DNA of 64,000 bases, from NCBI GenBank assembly GCA_006937955.1, contig SSNP01000068.1, positions 2,511,675-2,575,674 on the forward strand, in the 5' to 3' direction. Positions within the stretch are counted from its first letter, which is position 1. The number at the start of each line of letters is the position of its first letter. The notes beneath the pieces are model-generated. The model did not search any database. It had not been told where the DNA came from and was given only the letters and a program-made list of their open reading frames with translations. Origin of the DNA: Pachypanchax playfairii (taxonomy: Eukaryota; Chordata; Actinopteri; Cyprinodontiformes; Aplocheilidae). A program made the position numbers and the translations under genes. Of this stretch, positions 47,425-58,700 are shown one piece after another.

Positions 47425-47447
47425 CCCCCCCCCCCCCCCCCCCCCCC
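47425..47447. repeat. C23 homopolymer
   Basis: An uninterrupted run of 23 C on the plus strand (G on the minus strand), about 75 bp beyond the ch25h-like poly(A) signal. The exact length is prone to sequencing error. Confidence 0.9.
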
Positions 47448-47523
47448 GACCCTAAAAACACAAACAAAAAAACAAGAAAAACCAGCAAGTCTGGAACCTG
47501 CTTTTAAATGTTTACAGCAAGGT

Positions 47524-47529
47524 TTTATT
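47524..47529 (-). terminator. ch25hl: Candidate ch25h-like poly(A) signal
   Basis: TTTATT on the plus strand reads AATAAA on the minus strand, about 250 bp after the stop codon. Confidence 0.5.
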
Positions 47530-47775
47530 ATCAACTAAACACCGATCAGTCTTTTCAAAATTCATGAATTCGATGGTTTCTGTCAAATGAAATCTTAACT
47601 GATGTTCTTCATCCCCCTCGCTGCCGGCAGCCAGGATCTTCTTCTAGTTTTCAGACATGTTCATAAAGTCAGTGTTCTCTTTGATGCAAAAAAATCAAGG
47701 TAAAGAAAATATTCCTTCAACTGCATGTATCCAGTTTCAGCTGCTTTACGTTTACAAAATCACTTCAACATGAGT

Positions 47776-49772
47776 TTAATCCATTTCTACGAGTTGAGGT
47801 TCAGTATTTTTGAGGATCTTTGTTTCACTGTCTTCATTTCTCTTCGCTGCATTCCCTCCCTTGTTGCATGCAATAATATTGTTATATTGTGCACGGTATG
47901 TGCCAAAGACGTGATCCCAGTGAGTGAAATAGGGGGCGTAGTTAGCATTTTGCTGCTTGTGGTGGGCTTGGTGATGCGGCGCTCCTCCCAGACCGGGCAG
48001 CAGTCTGTGTAAAGCCCAGGGCAGGTTGTAACCACAGTGATCCTCTACTGCCAGCCAGCTGTTGAGGACGTGGAAGACGGCTTCACTGAGGGGGTGGCAG
48101 CCCAGAACCCAGGCGCTGCTCAGAGCCAGCAGCAGCAGTGACAGCAGCTCAGCTGAGCTAGCATCCTGCGCTGCCAGAGCAAAAGGAATGTGGTGCTGAT
48201 GGTGCATCTGGTGGATGCTGCGATACAACCAGGGAACCCTGATGAAAACACAAACACCTTCTCAGTTTCTTGTTGAAAACCTTTTCCTGGTACAAGGTTT
48301 ACCCCAGAACATCTGTCATGTAAGACATACTTGTTTCAGTTAGTTATATCTCAGAGTTAAAGATGTGTTTTTGGGGTTGCTGGTTTAAATCCTGTTTCTC
48401 AAATACCTTCAAGTTTGTATATAATCATAATGAATCTTCTGAGTAACAAAGTTAGCTGTGGTGTTCCTCAGGGTTCGAGACCCTGAGTATTTCTTCTCCT
48501 TTCCATGAGAAACTGCAAAAAATACACAGACAATAAACATTCCTGATGTAATACTGATGGCGCTCTTTTCTGTTTATTCAAGTAACCGACGGAAACAACA
48601 TCTGATTTTAATTCAAATAGACTCTAGTGTAACTTTTTAATCATTCATGTTAATAAATCTGGAGCTGAATGTGACTAAAACCTGTAACATCCTGTTAAAA
48701 AGGGACACTTCACACATTAGTCACGTTGAGGATGGACGTTTGTAATTTTACCAGAATCCAAATAATTTTAAAACTCTGTGATTTTAACACTTACAGGTAA
48801 AACTATGGGAAAGATACAGAAAATGGCACAAAATCTAGAGTTCCTCCTTTATATAGAGCCATAGAGGGTGACAGCAGTTCAGGGGGTAGAGCAGGTCGTG
48901 TAACCAGAGGGCCACCGGTCACTGGTTTGAATCCTGCTCCCTCCAGAAAAAGATTACTTTGCTGTTGTGTCCTTGAGCAAGACACTTCACCCACCTGGCC
49001 CGTTTGGTGGGGGTCAGAGGGCCCGGTGGCACCTGGCAGCCTCACCTCTGTCAGTGTGTGTCTCAGGACAGTTTGTGTGATGGGTGAATGACAAACTGTG
49101 AAGTGCTTTGCTGAAAGGTGCGATACAATTTTTATTTTATTTTACAAGTGATATTAGTAATTTACAGCCATATTTTATTAACTTCATTTTGGGGGTCTTT
49201 TCAATTTTTAAATGCATGTCTGATTGAAGTGTAAAAAGCTGAACTGAATTACTTTAAAACCTGAAACCAGAATCAAGCCTTTCCTAGTTTGAATTAAAGC
49301 AAAATAAAACGACATAAAGGTGTGTTGCTCACCTGTGCATGCAGTAGTGCCATAAAAAGAAAAGTGTGTCAAACAGCAAACAACATGTCACAACTTCCAC
49401 AAACAGCTGCCAGCATGTGGGGGCCCGCTCCGGTAACTCGGGGCTCCGCAGCAGCTGGAGCAGAGCAGAGGCGGGGAACACGACCGTCAGGTACCTGAAA
49501 ACGATCCTGCAAAAACACTCAAACCACTGACGGAGAGACGGCGGCGGGCCCGAACCTGCGGCGATCCTCCACGAGCGGACGCGCAGATGCACGCGCCCCA
49601 ACGCATCCAGAGCGAGGAAAGGTGCGCACATCAGGACATGCGTCAAGAACGCATAGGACGCGGCTAGATAAGGGGAGAGTAAGATGTCCTGTTTCCCCGT
49701 TTTCACTCGGTCCCACAGCCCCTGCAGGACGGGCGCGTGCGCATCTCCGAGATCAACCTGGGATCCGATCAT
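47776..49772 (-). CDS. ch25hl: Cholesterol 25-hydroxylase-like protein
   Basis: ER membrane di-iron sterol hydroxylase of the fatty-acid hydroxylase superfamily. Exon 1 is 49772-49333 and exon 2 is 48238-47776, joined at AG|GTGAGC and TTTTCATCAG|G within an Arg codon, giving 300 residues (human CH25H 272). The three metal-binding His boxes are HYCMH at the end of exon 1, HQMHH in exon 2 and HHQAHH near the C-terminus. The context VPWLYRSIHQMHH, WLAVEDHCGYNLPW and APYFTHWD matches CH25H closely. Four hydrophobic segments are visible (LSPYLAASYAFL..., YLTVVFPASALL, CLLFDTLFFLWH, ELLSLLLLAL). The C-terminal tail after the last His box is longer and polar. Human CH25H is intronless; this gene has one intron holding a SINE. 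Which fish ch25h-like paralogue it is cannot be settled here, and activity on cholesterol is inferred. Confidence 0.93.
48866..49140 (+). mobile_element. tRNA-derived SINE
   Basis: GTTCAGGGGGTAGAGCAGGT (box A region) and GGTTTGAATCCTG (box B) form a tRNA-like head. It is followed by GTGTCCTTGAGCAAGACACT and TGAAGTGCTTTGCTGAAAGG, the body of a common percomorph SINE type, then a TTTTATTTTA tail. It lies in the ch25h-like intron, antisense to the gene. Confidence 0.85.
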
Positions 49773-49882
49773 TATAACGGTTTACATCTTCTCACGTGCT
49801 CAGATCATGATCTTACCAAGAGATTATTATTGTTCTACTTCTACACAGCTCAGTGGCAGAAGAGTCATGAGCAACATAAGAA

Positions 49883-49952
49883 CCCCCAGGTTGTGGAAGG
49901 AGGGGCCCCGGACCTCGGATAAGCCCCCATGTTGTGGAAGGAGGGGCCCCGG
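49883..49952. repeat. Two 29-bp GC-rich direct repeats upstream of ch25h-like gene
   Basis: Units 49883-49911 and 49924-49952 share GTTGTGGAAGGAGGGGCCCC, with one mismatch over 29 bp and a period of 41. They lie 110-180 bp upstream of the ch25h-like start codon, so they may be in the promoter or 5' UTR. Confidence 0.9.
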
Positions 49953-49959
49953 CCGAACC

Positions 49960-51130
49960 TTATGTGCTGCGGTTAAACATGTCCGTTTGCTCATCATCAC
50001 GTTTCATTGTAAATTATAGGCTGGAAACTCAGGGGATTTCAGGAGAAGATCTCACGAGGCGACTTCTGTTACCCAATCCGATCAAATCCACCTCTGCTGA
50101 TGACAAGCTGCTTCACCCAAAACTTTATTAGTATACTTCTCAGAAAACAGACAGTTTCAGATGATAACTGAAACCTCTGGATCAGTTACAAACCAACTGA
50201 AATAACTTTGAGTCATTTTCATTTAAACATACTGAAACACAAACTTCTGTCAGATGAATCTTTTCTATAAAAACTCTCAAGTTCAAACAGGAAGGACTTT
50301 CTGATGTTAGTGGGTGGAAAAATATCTTAAAATCAGGTGTGTCTGTCTCACCACGAGACTTTATTGTTTTGGAAAATCACCTAAAAGTGACGTCATATGA
50401 TGAAAGAAAAAACAGAATTCAGCTTATTTTACCAATTACACATTCTAGATGTTCTATAAATAGGAATCCCTGTATACGTTCATGTACTCACTCCTTATAA
50501 ATACATACTTTATGTACTAAACATGAGTAAATCTTTACTCTCAGTAAGTTTTTACTGAGTTTTTGTTTTTCCGCTTTTTAAGCTGCTGAAAGCTCATTTC
50601 AGTTGCAGCTCAGATTCTAATGCCATTTCATAGGAAAAGTCAAGTCACGGCACATAAAGAAACAAGTAAGTTATTTTAAAAAATGGTGAAAATAGATTTG
50701 CATCACACCCACAGAGTTTCAAAGAAAAACCTCCACCACCCAGCTCGCTCATTACTGCAGCTCCAACTCAGTTTCACTTTGTGTTCACATTCACATGAAG
50801 CTTCGTGTCCGGGTCCAAACCAGCCAAACGCAGGTTAAAGAGTGTGTTTGTGTGGAACAATGTGACCCAGGTGTGTTAACGAGGACTGCCTTCCACTTCT
50901 GCAGCTGCTGGTTGTCAGAATTTGTTAACAGCCGTAATTAGACAGTAATGAGCAGAAAGTCCTCGTTAATTAAAGTCAAATCACCTGTTATAAACTAGAA
51001 CCATCACGTGTAACCAGGAATGTGTTTCTCTTCACCGAGTGTCACATGCATGTAAAATAAGATACACACGACAACTTCTAGTTTCTGTAGATTTTATTGT
51101 GTTTTAAACACATTATGATTTTAGATATCC
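49960..51130. other. Intergenic, no gene seen
   Basis: Upstream of the ch25h-like gene and downstream of erlin. AT-rich, with no recognised exon. A minus-strand AATAAA at 51093-51098 is one possible end of the erlin transcript; another is at 51984-51989. Confidence 0.5.
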
Positions 51131-51240
51131 TGAAATATCCTGGAATATCCTGGAATATCCTGGAATATCCTGAAATATCCTGGAATATCCTGGAATATCC
51201 TGGAATATCCTGAAATATCCTGAAATATCCTGGAATATCC
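51131..51240. repeat. 11-unit 10-bp tandem repeat
   Basis: Eleven units of TGGAATATCC or TGAAATATCC with exact 10-bp phasing. It lies downstream of, or within, the erlin 3' UTR. Confidence 0.95.
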
Positions 51241-52771
51241 TACACGTCACTGTACAGCAGATCTGTCAAAAACTAAAACACAGTACTTCATTGTCTGAAG
51301 ACAATCCTGTGATTGTACATTCATATTTGAAATCAGTGCAAATAGTTGGAGTCAGTGCTCGTCTCTGCAGGAAGTGATAATAACATACTGGAACCAACAT
51401 TATAACATTTTGTAGCTTTATGGAGCGCTGCCCGTTAACACGCAAAGAGTTGGGACTTGATGTCGAACGGTTCTTTGGAAAATCCAAAATTTGGTCACTG
51501 ACTCACAGACGACTTTTGTTCTAATGTCCCAAAAACAGAACAACAAACAAAATAAACATAAACCCACACAAACCTTTTTTATCCTCGTTAATCAGATGAG
51601 AGTCCACAAGTTTCTACACTTCAGTCCATCTGCACATTTATATTCAACCTGTGAAGATTCTCAGAGGAATTCTGTGAAAAGCTTAAAGATAAAAAACAAA
51701 AACAAAAACAAACAACCCAATAAAAGAAAAAACCCAGAACATCATTTATAAAATGGACATCACTTCTTTCTGGTTCAAATTTACCAACAGAGAGGTGATG
51801 TAACAGCAGGGAGCGATTAAATATTCTACAGCTTGAACAAAGATAAACAAACAAACAAACAAATGGATACAGCTCTGGAGTTTCAGTCTCCTTATGCTCA
51901 AAAAGCCAAAATGCAGTGATATTACATAAGATGTTAGCAGCTACCTCAGAACATTCATCAAGCTTGTGTCATTTCTGCTCTGATTTATTTATACAGCAGG
52001 TCAGAAGGAAATCCAGGCTGGTCCAGAGTCCTTAGAGGGACAGCTGATGTCTCCATGTCCTGCTCCATCTTTCTTTTAACAAAAAACACGTCGATTTCAA
52101 ATAAAACCATTTTGGAACAAAATGTGTTGGGATTTACTTCTTGTTTCAGGAATGTTGTGAAATGAACCAGATTTTGAATCCTGCCTCTGAAGGTTATTCA
52201 TTACAGCAAACTCAAGTTAGATTAAATCACAACAGGAAGTATAAAAGGAGGAAGTCCCAAAATCTATTTGAATAAAAAGCTGTCTTAAAGGCTAATAAGA
52301 GATTTATAGTCACGTCATTTCAGCACCAAATCTGCTCCATATGTTTACACACGCGGGGCGAGCCGTCAAACTTCAAATGGGAAAAAAACATCTTTGGTCG
52401 CTGAACAGACAGGAAGTACAGATAATGAATAAATCTTAAATTATTGTTGTGACTGAACGTCCGTTTAAGTTAATTGATTTCACACTAAAAAGTGCAACGA
52501 TTTTGAACTAACCAATGATTCAGTGTTTGGATGTTGACATTGTGATGATTGAGGAGGTCCGGCGTTCTGCCGGGAGGCTGGAGACGTTCACCTTCTTCTG
52601 ATTTCCAGATGTTATTCTGACATGTTTGAAAATCGGTCCCAGACAGCAGAGCTTGTGCTGGTAACTGAGATCAGCCAAACCAGCCAGTCTATGCCAGCTG
52701 CCTGACCTCCACCAGAGGGTCCTCCACCCCCCCCACCCCCACCTGCCCACCCTCCGGTGCTCCTTTCCTCA

Positions 52772-55700
52772 TTAATCCAGGTCTAGTAACTGCTCACCAA
52801 CAATATCCAGGGCTGCAGAGGTTTTGATGGAGCTACCTGCAGAGCCAGAGTCCACAAACATCTGGGGGATGTCATTCCCAAAGTAGATTTTACTGTTGGC
52901 TGCGATGGCCTTGTATTTCATCAGCTGCAGGTACTCGGGAGTTAATTTCAGCTGTAAGACGAGGAACAGACTTCATGATATGCAACAGCAGTCTGAACTC
53001 TGTGGTATTTATGTTGTTCATTCAAAAACAGAGTGAGTTGTTGTTTCTTTACCTTGTTGGCCTCAGCGGTTCTCTGTGCTGTGTAGAACTCTGCATCTGC
53101 TTTGGCTCTCTGACGGGCCAGAAAAGCCTCATCTGTCAATTAGAATCAAGAGTCAGAGCAAAACTTAGTAACAAAAACTGTCTTTACTTCTGAGTCATGA
53201 AGGACTTCAGAGGTAAAGACACTCCTAACTAATGGTAACCAGTCACTTTCCTTATATAGACGTGTGTGGGTCATCAAAAAAACCAGCAGTCTGCATTTCT
53301 TGAGAATTCTGAACAACTTTAGTGAACAACTACCAGGAATCTATTACAGAACCAACATTGAGAGTGTTCATCCTGCTGCCTGAGAAAAACCCAAAACATC
53401 TGTTACCTTCTGAAAACAATTACAGATCTATTAAACACAGAATCACAAGCAGTTTCTTTCTAAAGACAATAATGAGAAACAAATGTAACCTTGAACATCC
53501 CATAAATGAAGATGGAACATGATTGTCTTTACATGTGGCGTGTTTAAAAATGTTTGTTTCTTTTATTTAATGACTGAATCATACAGGAGTACTTCTCTTT
53601 ATATTAAACTTCATTAACAATAAATACGATTTATTCTAAAAAACAAACAAACAAAAACAACAAAGTGCAGGAAAAGTTGAACTTACACAGATTCAGAGTT
53701 TGGAAATCGCACATACAGACGTGAACTAAACTCTTGATCTAAAAAGTTTCATAAAAGAAAAACCCACAATGGTCCCTGATTAAAGCTCGAAACTGACAAA
53801 AATAAAACAAAATAAAAAAACTACTGAAAATCAGACATTACTACTGAAGGGCAGTCCAACAGAATAATCCAACAAGTATAATAATTAAAGTATGACCAGA
53901 CAAAAAGGATGATACTGTCACATGTGTATGTAGATTTGAGTCTCTGTACATACAGTGGGGCAAAAAAGTATTTAGTCAGCCACCAATTGTGTAAGTTCTC
54001 CCACTTAAAAAGATCAGAGAGGCCTGTAATTTTCATCATAGGTATACCTCAACTATGAGAGACAAAATGAGGAAAAAAGATCCAGAAAATCACATTGTCT
54101 GATTTTTAAAGAATTTATTTGCAAATTATGGTGGAAAATAAGTATTTGGTCACCTACAAACAAGTAAGATTTCTGGCTTTCACAGACCTGTAACTTCTTT
54201 AAGAGGCTCCTCGGTCCTCCACTCGTTACCTGTATTAATGGCACCTGTGTGAACCCGTTATCAGTATAAAAGACACCTGTCCACAACCTCAAACAGTCAC
54301 GCTCCAAACTCCACTATGGCCAAGACCAAAGAGCTGTCAAAGGACACCAGAAACAAAATTGTAGACCTTCACCAGGCTGGGAAGACTGAATCTGCAATAG
54401 GTAAGCAGCTTGGTGTGAAGAAATCAACTGTGGGAGCAATTATTAGAAAATGGAAGACATACAAGACCACTGATAATCTCCCTCGATCTGGGGCTCCACG
54501 CAAGATCTCACCCCGTGGGGTCAAAATGATCACAAGAACGGTGAGCAAAAATCCCAGAACCACACGGAGGGACCTAGTGAATGACCTGCAGAGAGCTGGG
54601 ACCAAAGTAACAAAGGCTACCATCAGTAACACACTACGCCGCCAGGGACTCAAATCCTGCAGTGCCAGACGTGTCCCCCTGCTGAAGCCAGGACACGTCC
54701 AGGCCTGTCTACGGTTTGCTAGAGAGCATTTGGATGATCCAGAAGAGGATTGGGAGAACATCATATGGTCAGATGAAACCAAAATAGAACTTTTTGGTAG
54801 AAACTCAACTTGTCGTGTTTGGAGGGGAAAGAATGCTGAGTTGGATCCAAAGAACACCATACCTACTGTAAAGCATGGGGGTGGAAACATCATGCTTTGG
54901 GGCTGTTTTTCTGCAAGGGGACCAGGACGACTGATCCGTGTAAAGGAAAGAATGAATGGGGCCATGTATCGTAAGATTTTGAGTGAAAACCTCCTTCCAT
55001 CAGCAAGGGCATTGAAAATGAGACGTGGCTGGGTCTTTCAGCATGACAATGATCCCAAACACACCGCCCGGGCAACGAAGGAGTGGCTTCGTAAGAAGCA
55101 TTTCAAGGTCCTGGAGTGGCCTAGCCAGTCTCCAGATCTCAACCCCATAGAAAATCTCTGGAGGGAGTTGAAAGTCCGTGTTGCCCAGCGTCAGCCCCAA
55201 AACATCACTGCTCTAGAGGAGATCTGCATGGAGGAATGGGCCAAAATACCAGCAACAGTGTGTGAAAACCTTGTGAAGACTTACAGAAAACGTTTGACCT
55301 CTGTCATTGCCAACAAAGGCTATATAACAAAGTATTGAGATTAACTTTTGTTATTGACCAAATACTTATTTTCCACTATAATTTGCAAATAAATTCTTTA
55401 AAAATCAGACAATGTGATTTTCTGGATTTTTTTTCCTCATTTTGTCTCTCATAGTTGAGGTATACCTATGATGAAAATTACAGGCCTCTCTGATCTTTTT
55501 AAGTGGGAGAACTTACACAATTGGTGGCTGACTAAATACTTTTTTGCCCCACTGTAACTGTGGTATCTAAGTACAACCAAGATGTGTCTGTATCACAAGG
55601 GACATTGATCCTCTAATCAGACCGTCTCTTTCAAGTCATTGTACAGTTTGTTCTCGGTGTGCTAAGGAGAGGGTCGTTGTCTCAAGAGCTTTTAAAGAAA

Positions 55701-58700
55701 GTTATTTACAAGCATGTTAAAGATAAACGATTTCAGATCATCAGAAAGCAGCTTGATCTTCCTGTGACAGTTTCACATATTAAGTTTAAAGAGGCCATTT
55801 CATACAAATTTCAGGACTTTGTGGTTATTTCTTAAGTATTAACCAGTAATATGAAACATTTTATATCTAAAAAACGTCAGGAAACACTGATTAACAGACC
55901 TTTCAATCTGTCTGCGTTAAAATTTGGATGGTTCCGGCTCCTTCCGTCAGGCTTCGTTAGCAGCTCGTTCATATTCATTATTTGAATTTGCTGGACTCTG
56001 ATTGGCTAACAAACTAGCCTATGAGAGCAAAGTATACTGTTTCCTGCCCCGCTGCGCATGGCACCGTCAGACGTTGTGTCTTCCTGTTTGTTACGTCTTA
56101 TGCTAACAGGTTTTAGCCAGCAGCATGCTAGGCGTGGTTTCAACTGCAGGAGCTGATGAATACTAACGAACAAAGGAGTTGTGATGAAACAGATACAGGC
56201 CGTTCGGACTCGGGAGAACTCGGGTTTTATCACCACCTGCATAGTTTGAGAGATTAAAACTGAAAGAGAAGTTGTTGACCTGTTTTCACCCACTATGAAG
56301 GTAAGAACATCTGTGGAGCTAAAATATTCAACAGAAACCTCAGAAAAACCGTTTTTAATGGAAGGGCCTCTTTAAGGTGCACAGGACTGCAGCCAACCTC
56401 CTCCTGGACGTGGTCACAAGAAGAAAACTGATGACAAACTGAAGAAAAGCAGGAAACAAATAAAAACCATAGAGTCCATAATGATTTCTAAATACAGGTG
56501 TATTATTAAAAAAATTATATTTAGCGGGCACGACGTTGGCATTTTACCAGCCAATGGCTGGCAGAGCAGCGGGCGCCATTTTGGGTTGCCTAATACCGTA
56601 AATACTCCAGCACAGTGAGGCTGGTACTGTGGAGTCTGCAGGTCAAGCAGCTGGAACCACCAGGGACATGTGGTGATTATATACCTTATTTACTTGTCAT
56701 AGGGGGTTTCCCATGTGACGAGCAAGTTCTGTGTGGAAACGTTTTTCATTAGCTGCTAAGCTAACATGTAGCTACATGTTGGTGAAGTGGATGAGCTTTG
56801 ACTGGAAGACACACCACAGAGGATAAGTGGGGCATGCAGGATGGTGTGTGAGGAGGACAGAGGATCTCAGGAGGAGACTGCAGGAAGTTTTGGAGCAGTG
56901 GGACAATTATGATCTCTTTGCTACGGACTGAATCGATGACTGAGCTTCAAACAGGTAGGAGCTGCTTTTATCAGAGTCAGTGTGTGATCAGCGGGGCTGG
57001 AGAGCATGATTAGTGAGCTGAACTCATGATATTTTATTCGGGTCGGGGATCAGAGTGGGTTTGGTGAGGAATATTCAGCCTGAGCATCGGAGCGCGCGCT
57101 GGGGGGTTGACGAGCCTGGCACCCAGATGGCTGAAGGCTTTGTGCTGTATTTATTCTGTTCCAAGTTCCATATACCACCTTTAATAGATGGAGACCAATG
57201 AGGACGTCACTGTTAAAACAAACCATGACAAAGCCAGACTGGAATTTACCAAATGGCTCATTCATAAACCACAAAGTTTCTGTGAGAATTTTCTCTCTAC
57301 AGATGAGACAAACTTGAAGTTTTGGCTGCTCACATCAGCTCTATGTTTACAGACAGAAAACAGAAGAGTCCTCTGTAACTAGAGAGAAACAGAAAGTTTG
57401 TTATGTTCTCAGGCTGCGTTGCTTCATCTGGTACAGACCATAAAGTAAAATGTGCTGCCCAGAGTGAGAAGGTTTACTCTGAGTTACACATCATGTGTGC
57501 TTCAACAGGATGATAACCCAAAATACACAGATAAAAATACCAGATGAACGTCTGTACGAGGCGCAGCAGCTGTGAGATCTGTTGTATGAGGGTTTAAATG
57601 TTACAAACCTTCAATTTCAGAAATTTTCTTTTCAGTTTCTTTTTCCATGACTTTCTGTCCATATTTGATTTCTGCAACTTGAGCCACTTTCTCAGCCTCT
57701 AGAAAACATAAATGATACAAAGAAACATAATTCACAGCTTGCAGTAATAAAACATGAAACAGAACTGAGTCCTATTGTTTCTGTGTTCCTTCTTCTCACC
57801 GATCACGGCTCTAATCCTCTCCGTCTCTGCCTCCTTCTCCACGACCTTCTGTGTCTGCTGGGAGATCAGCAGCTTGGTTTTCTCACTTTCCCTGCACATG
57901 TGCACAGACACACACATTTTCACATTAAAGACGTATTTACTGAAATACGTTTGGTCCATATGCTTCATCAGATTCTGATTCATACCACTGTCTAAACATT
58001 TAAGATCTGAGGATTATTCCTGGAAGTCACAAGAGTTAGAGGTGTGATTAAGAGCATAATTATGATCACTACGCCTGTTTGGAAATATTTACCGGTAAGT
58101 AAAAAAAAATATATATCTGAGTCAGCGTAATGACAAATGCTAAAGTCCAGACTCCCCGTCCAGCCTCTGAACACTGTGCTGTCATGGAAACATCTAAATG
58201 CTTTTTACTGCATTTCAATTCTGGGATTTATCCATCAGTCTCAGTAAAAAAAACTCATTACTAAATGAAACTATTAAAAACGTGCTTCAACGACTGCTCC
58301 ATTCCTCACTGATCCCCTGATGCTGTCATTTCTGAGTGTTGTCTCTTTCTGAATGAGAAATCGATGACTGAGGAGAAGAGACAACGTGAAGACGAGCGCT
58401 TTTGATGCGTTTATATCTGAGCCAAAATTGGTTCCACAGGCTTTAAAGCTGATATCCCTGATTTCAGATTGCCTTAGAATGTCAACAAAGTCACAGAACT
58501 CTCAGCCCCTCCCGTTGGGTAGAATTCATAAACCACGCCCCCCAGGTTCTGAAACACGTGTAGCCCCAGAAGACGACCGAGTGCAAGACACTGGTCTGCA
58601 GTTCATTCAAGTACCGTAACATGGCGGATTCACCGGTAAGTGGAAACAATATAACAACGAACAACTAACATTAATTGTTACTTTGTCCTGAACCTGACGT

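Noticed and set aside
48866..48940. Functional tRNA gene
   Set aside because: Box A/B-like motifs are present, but the sequence is the head of a SINE with a SINE body and AT tail.
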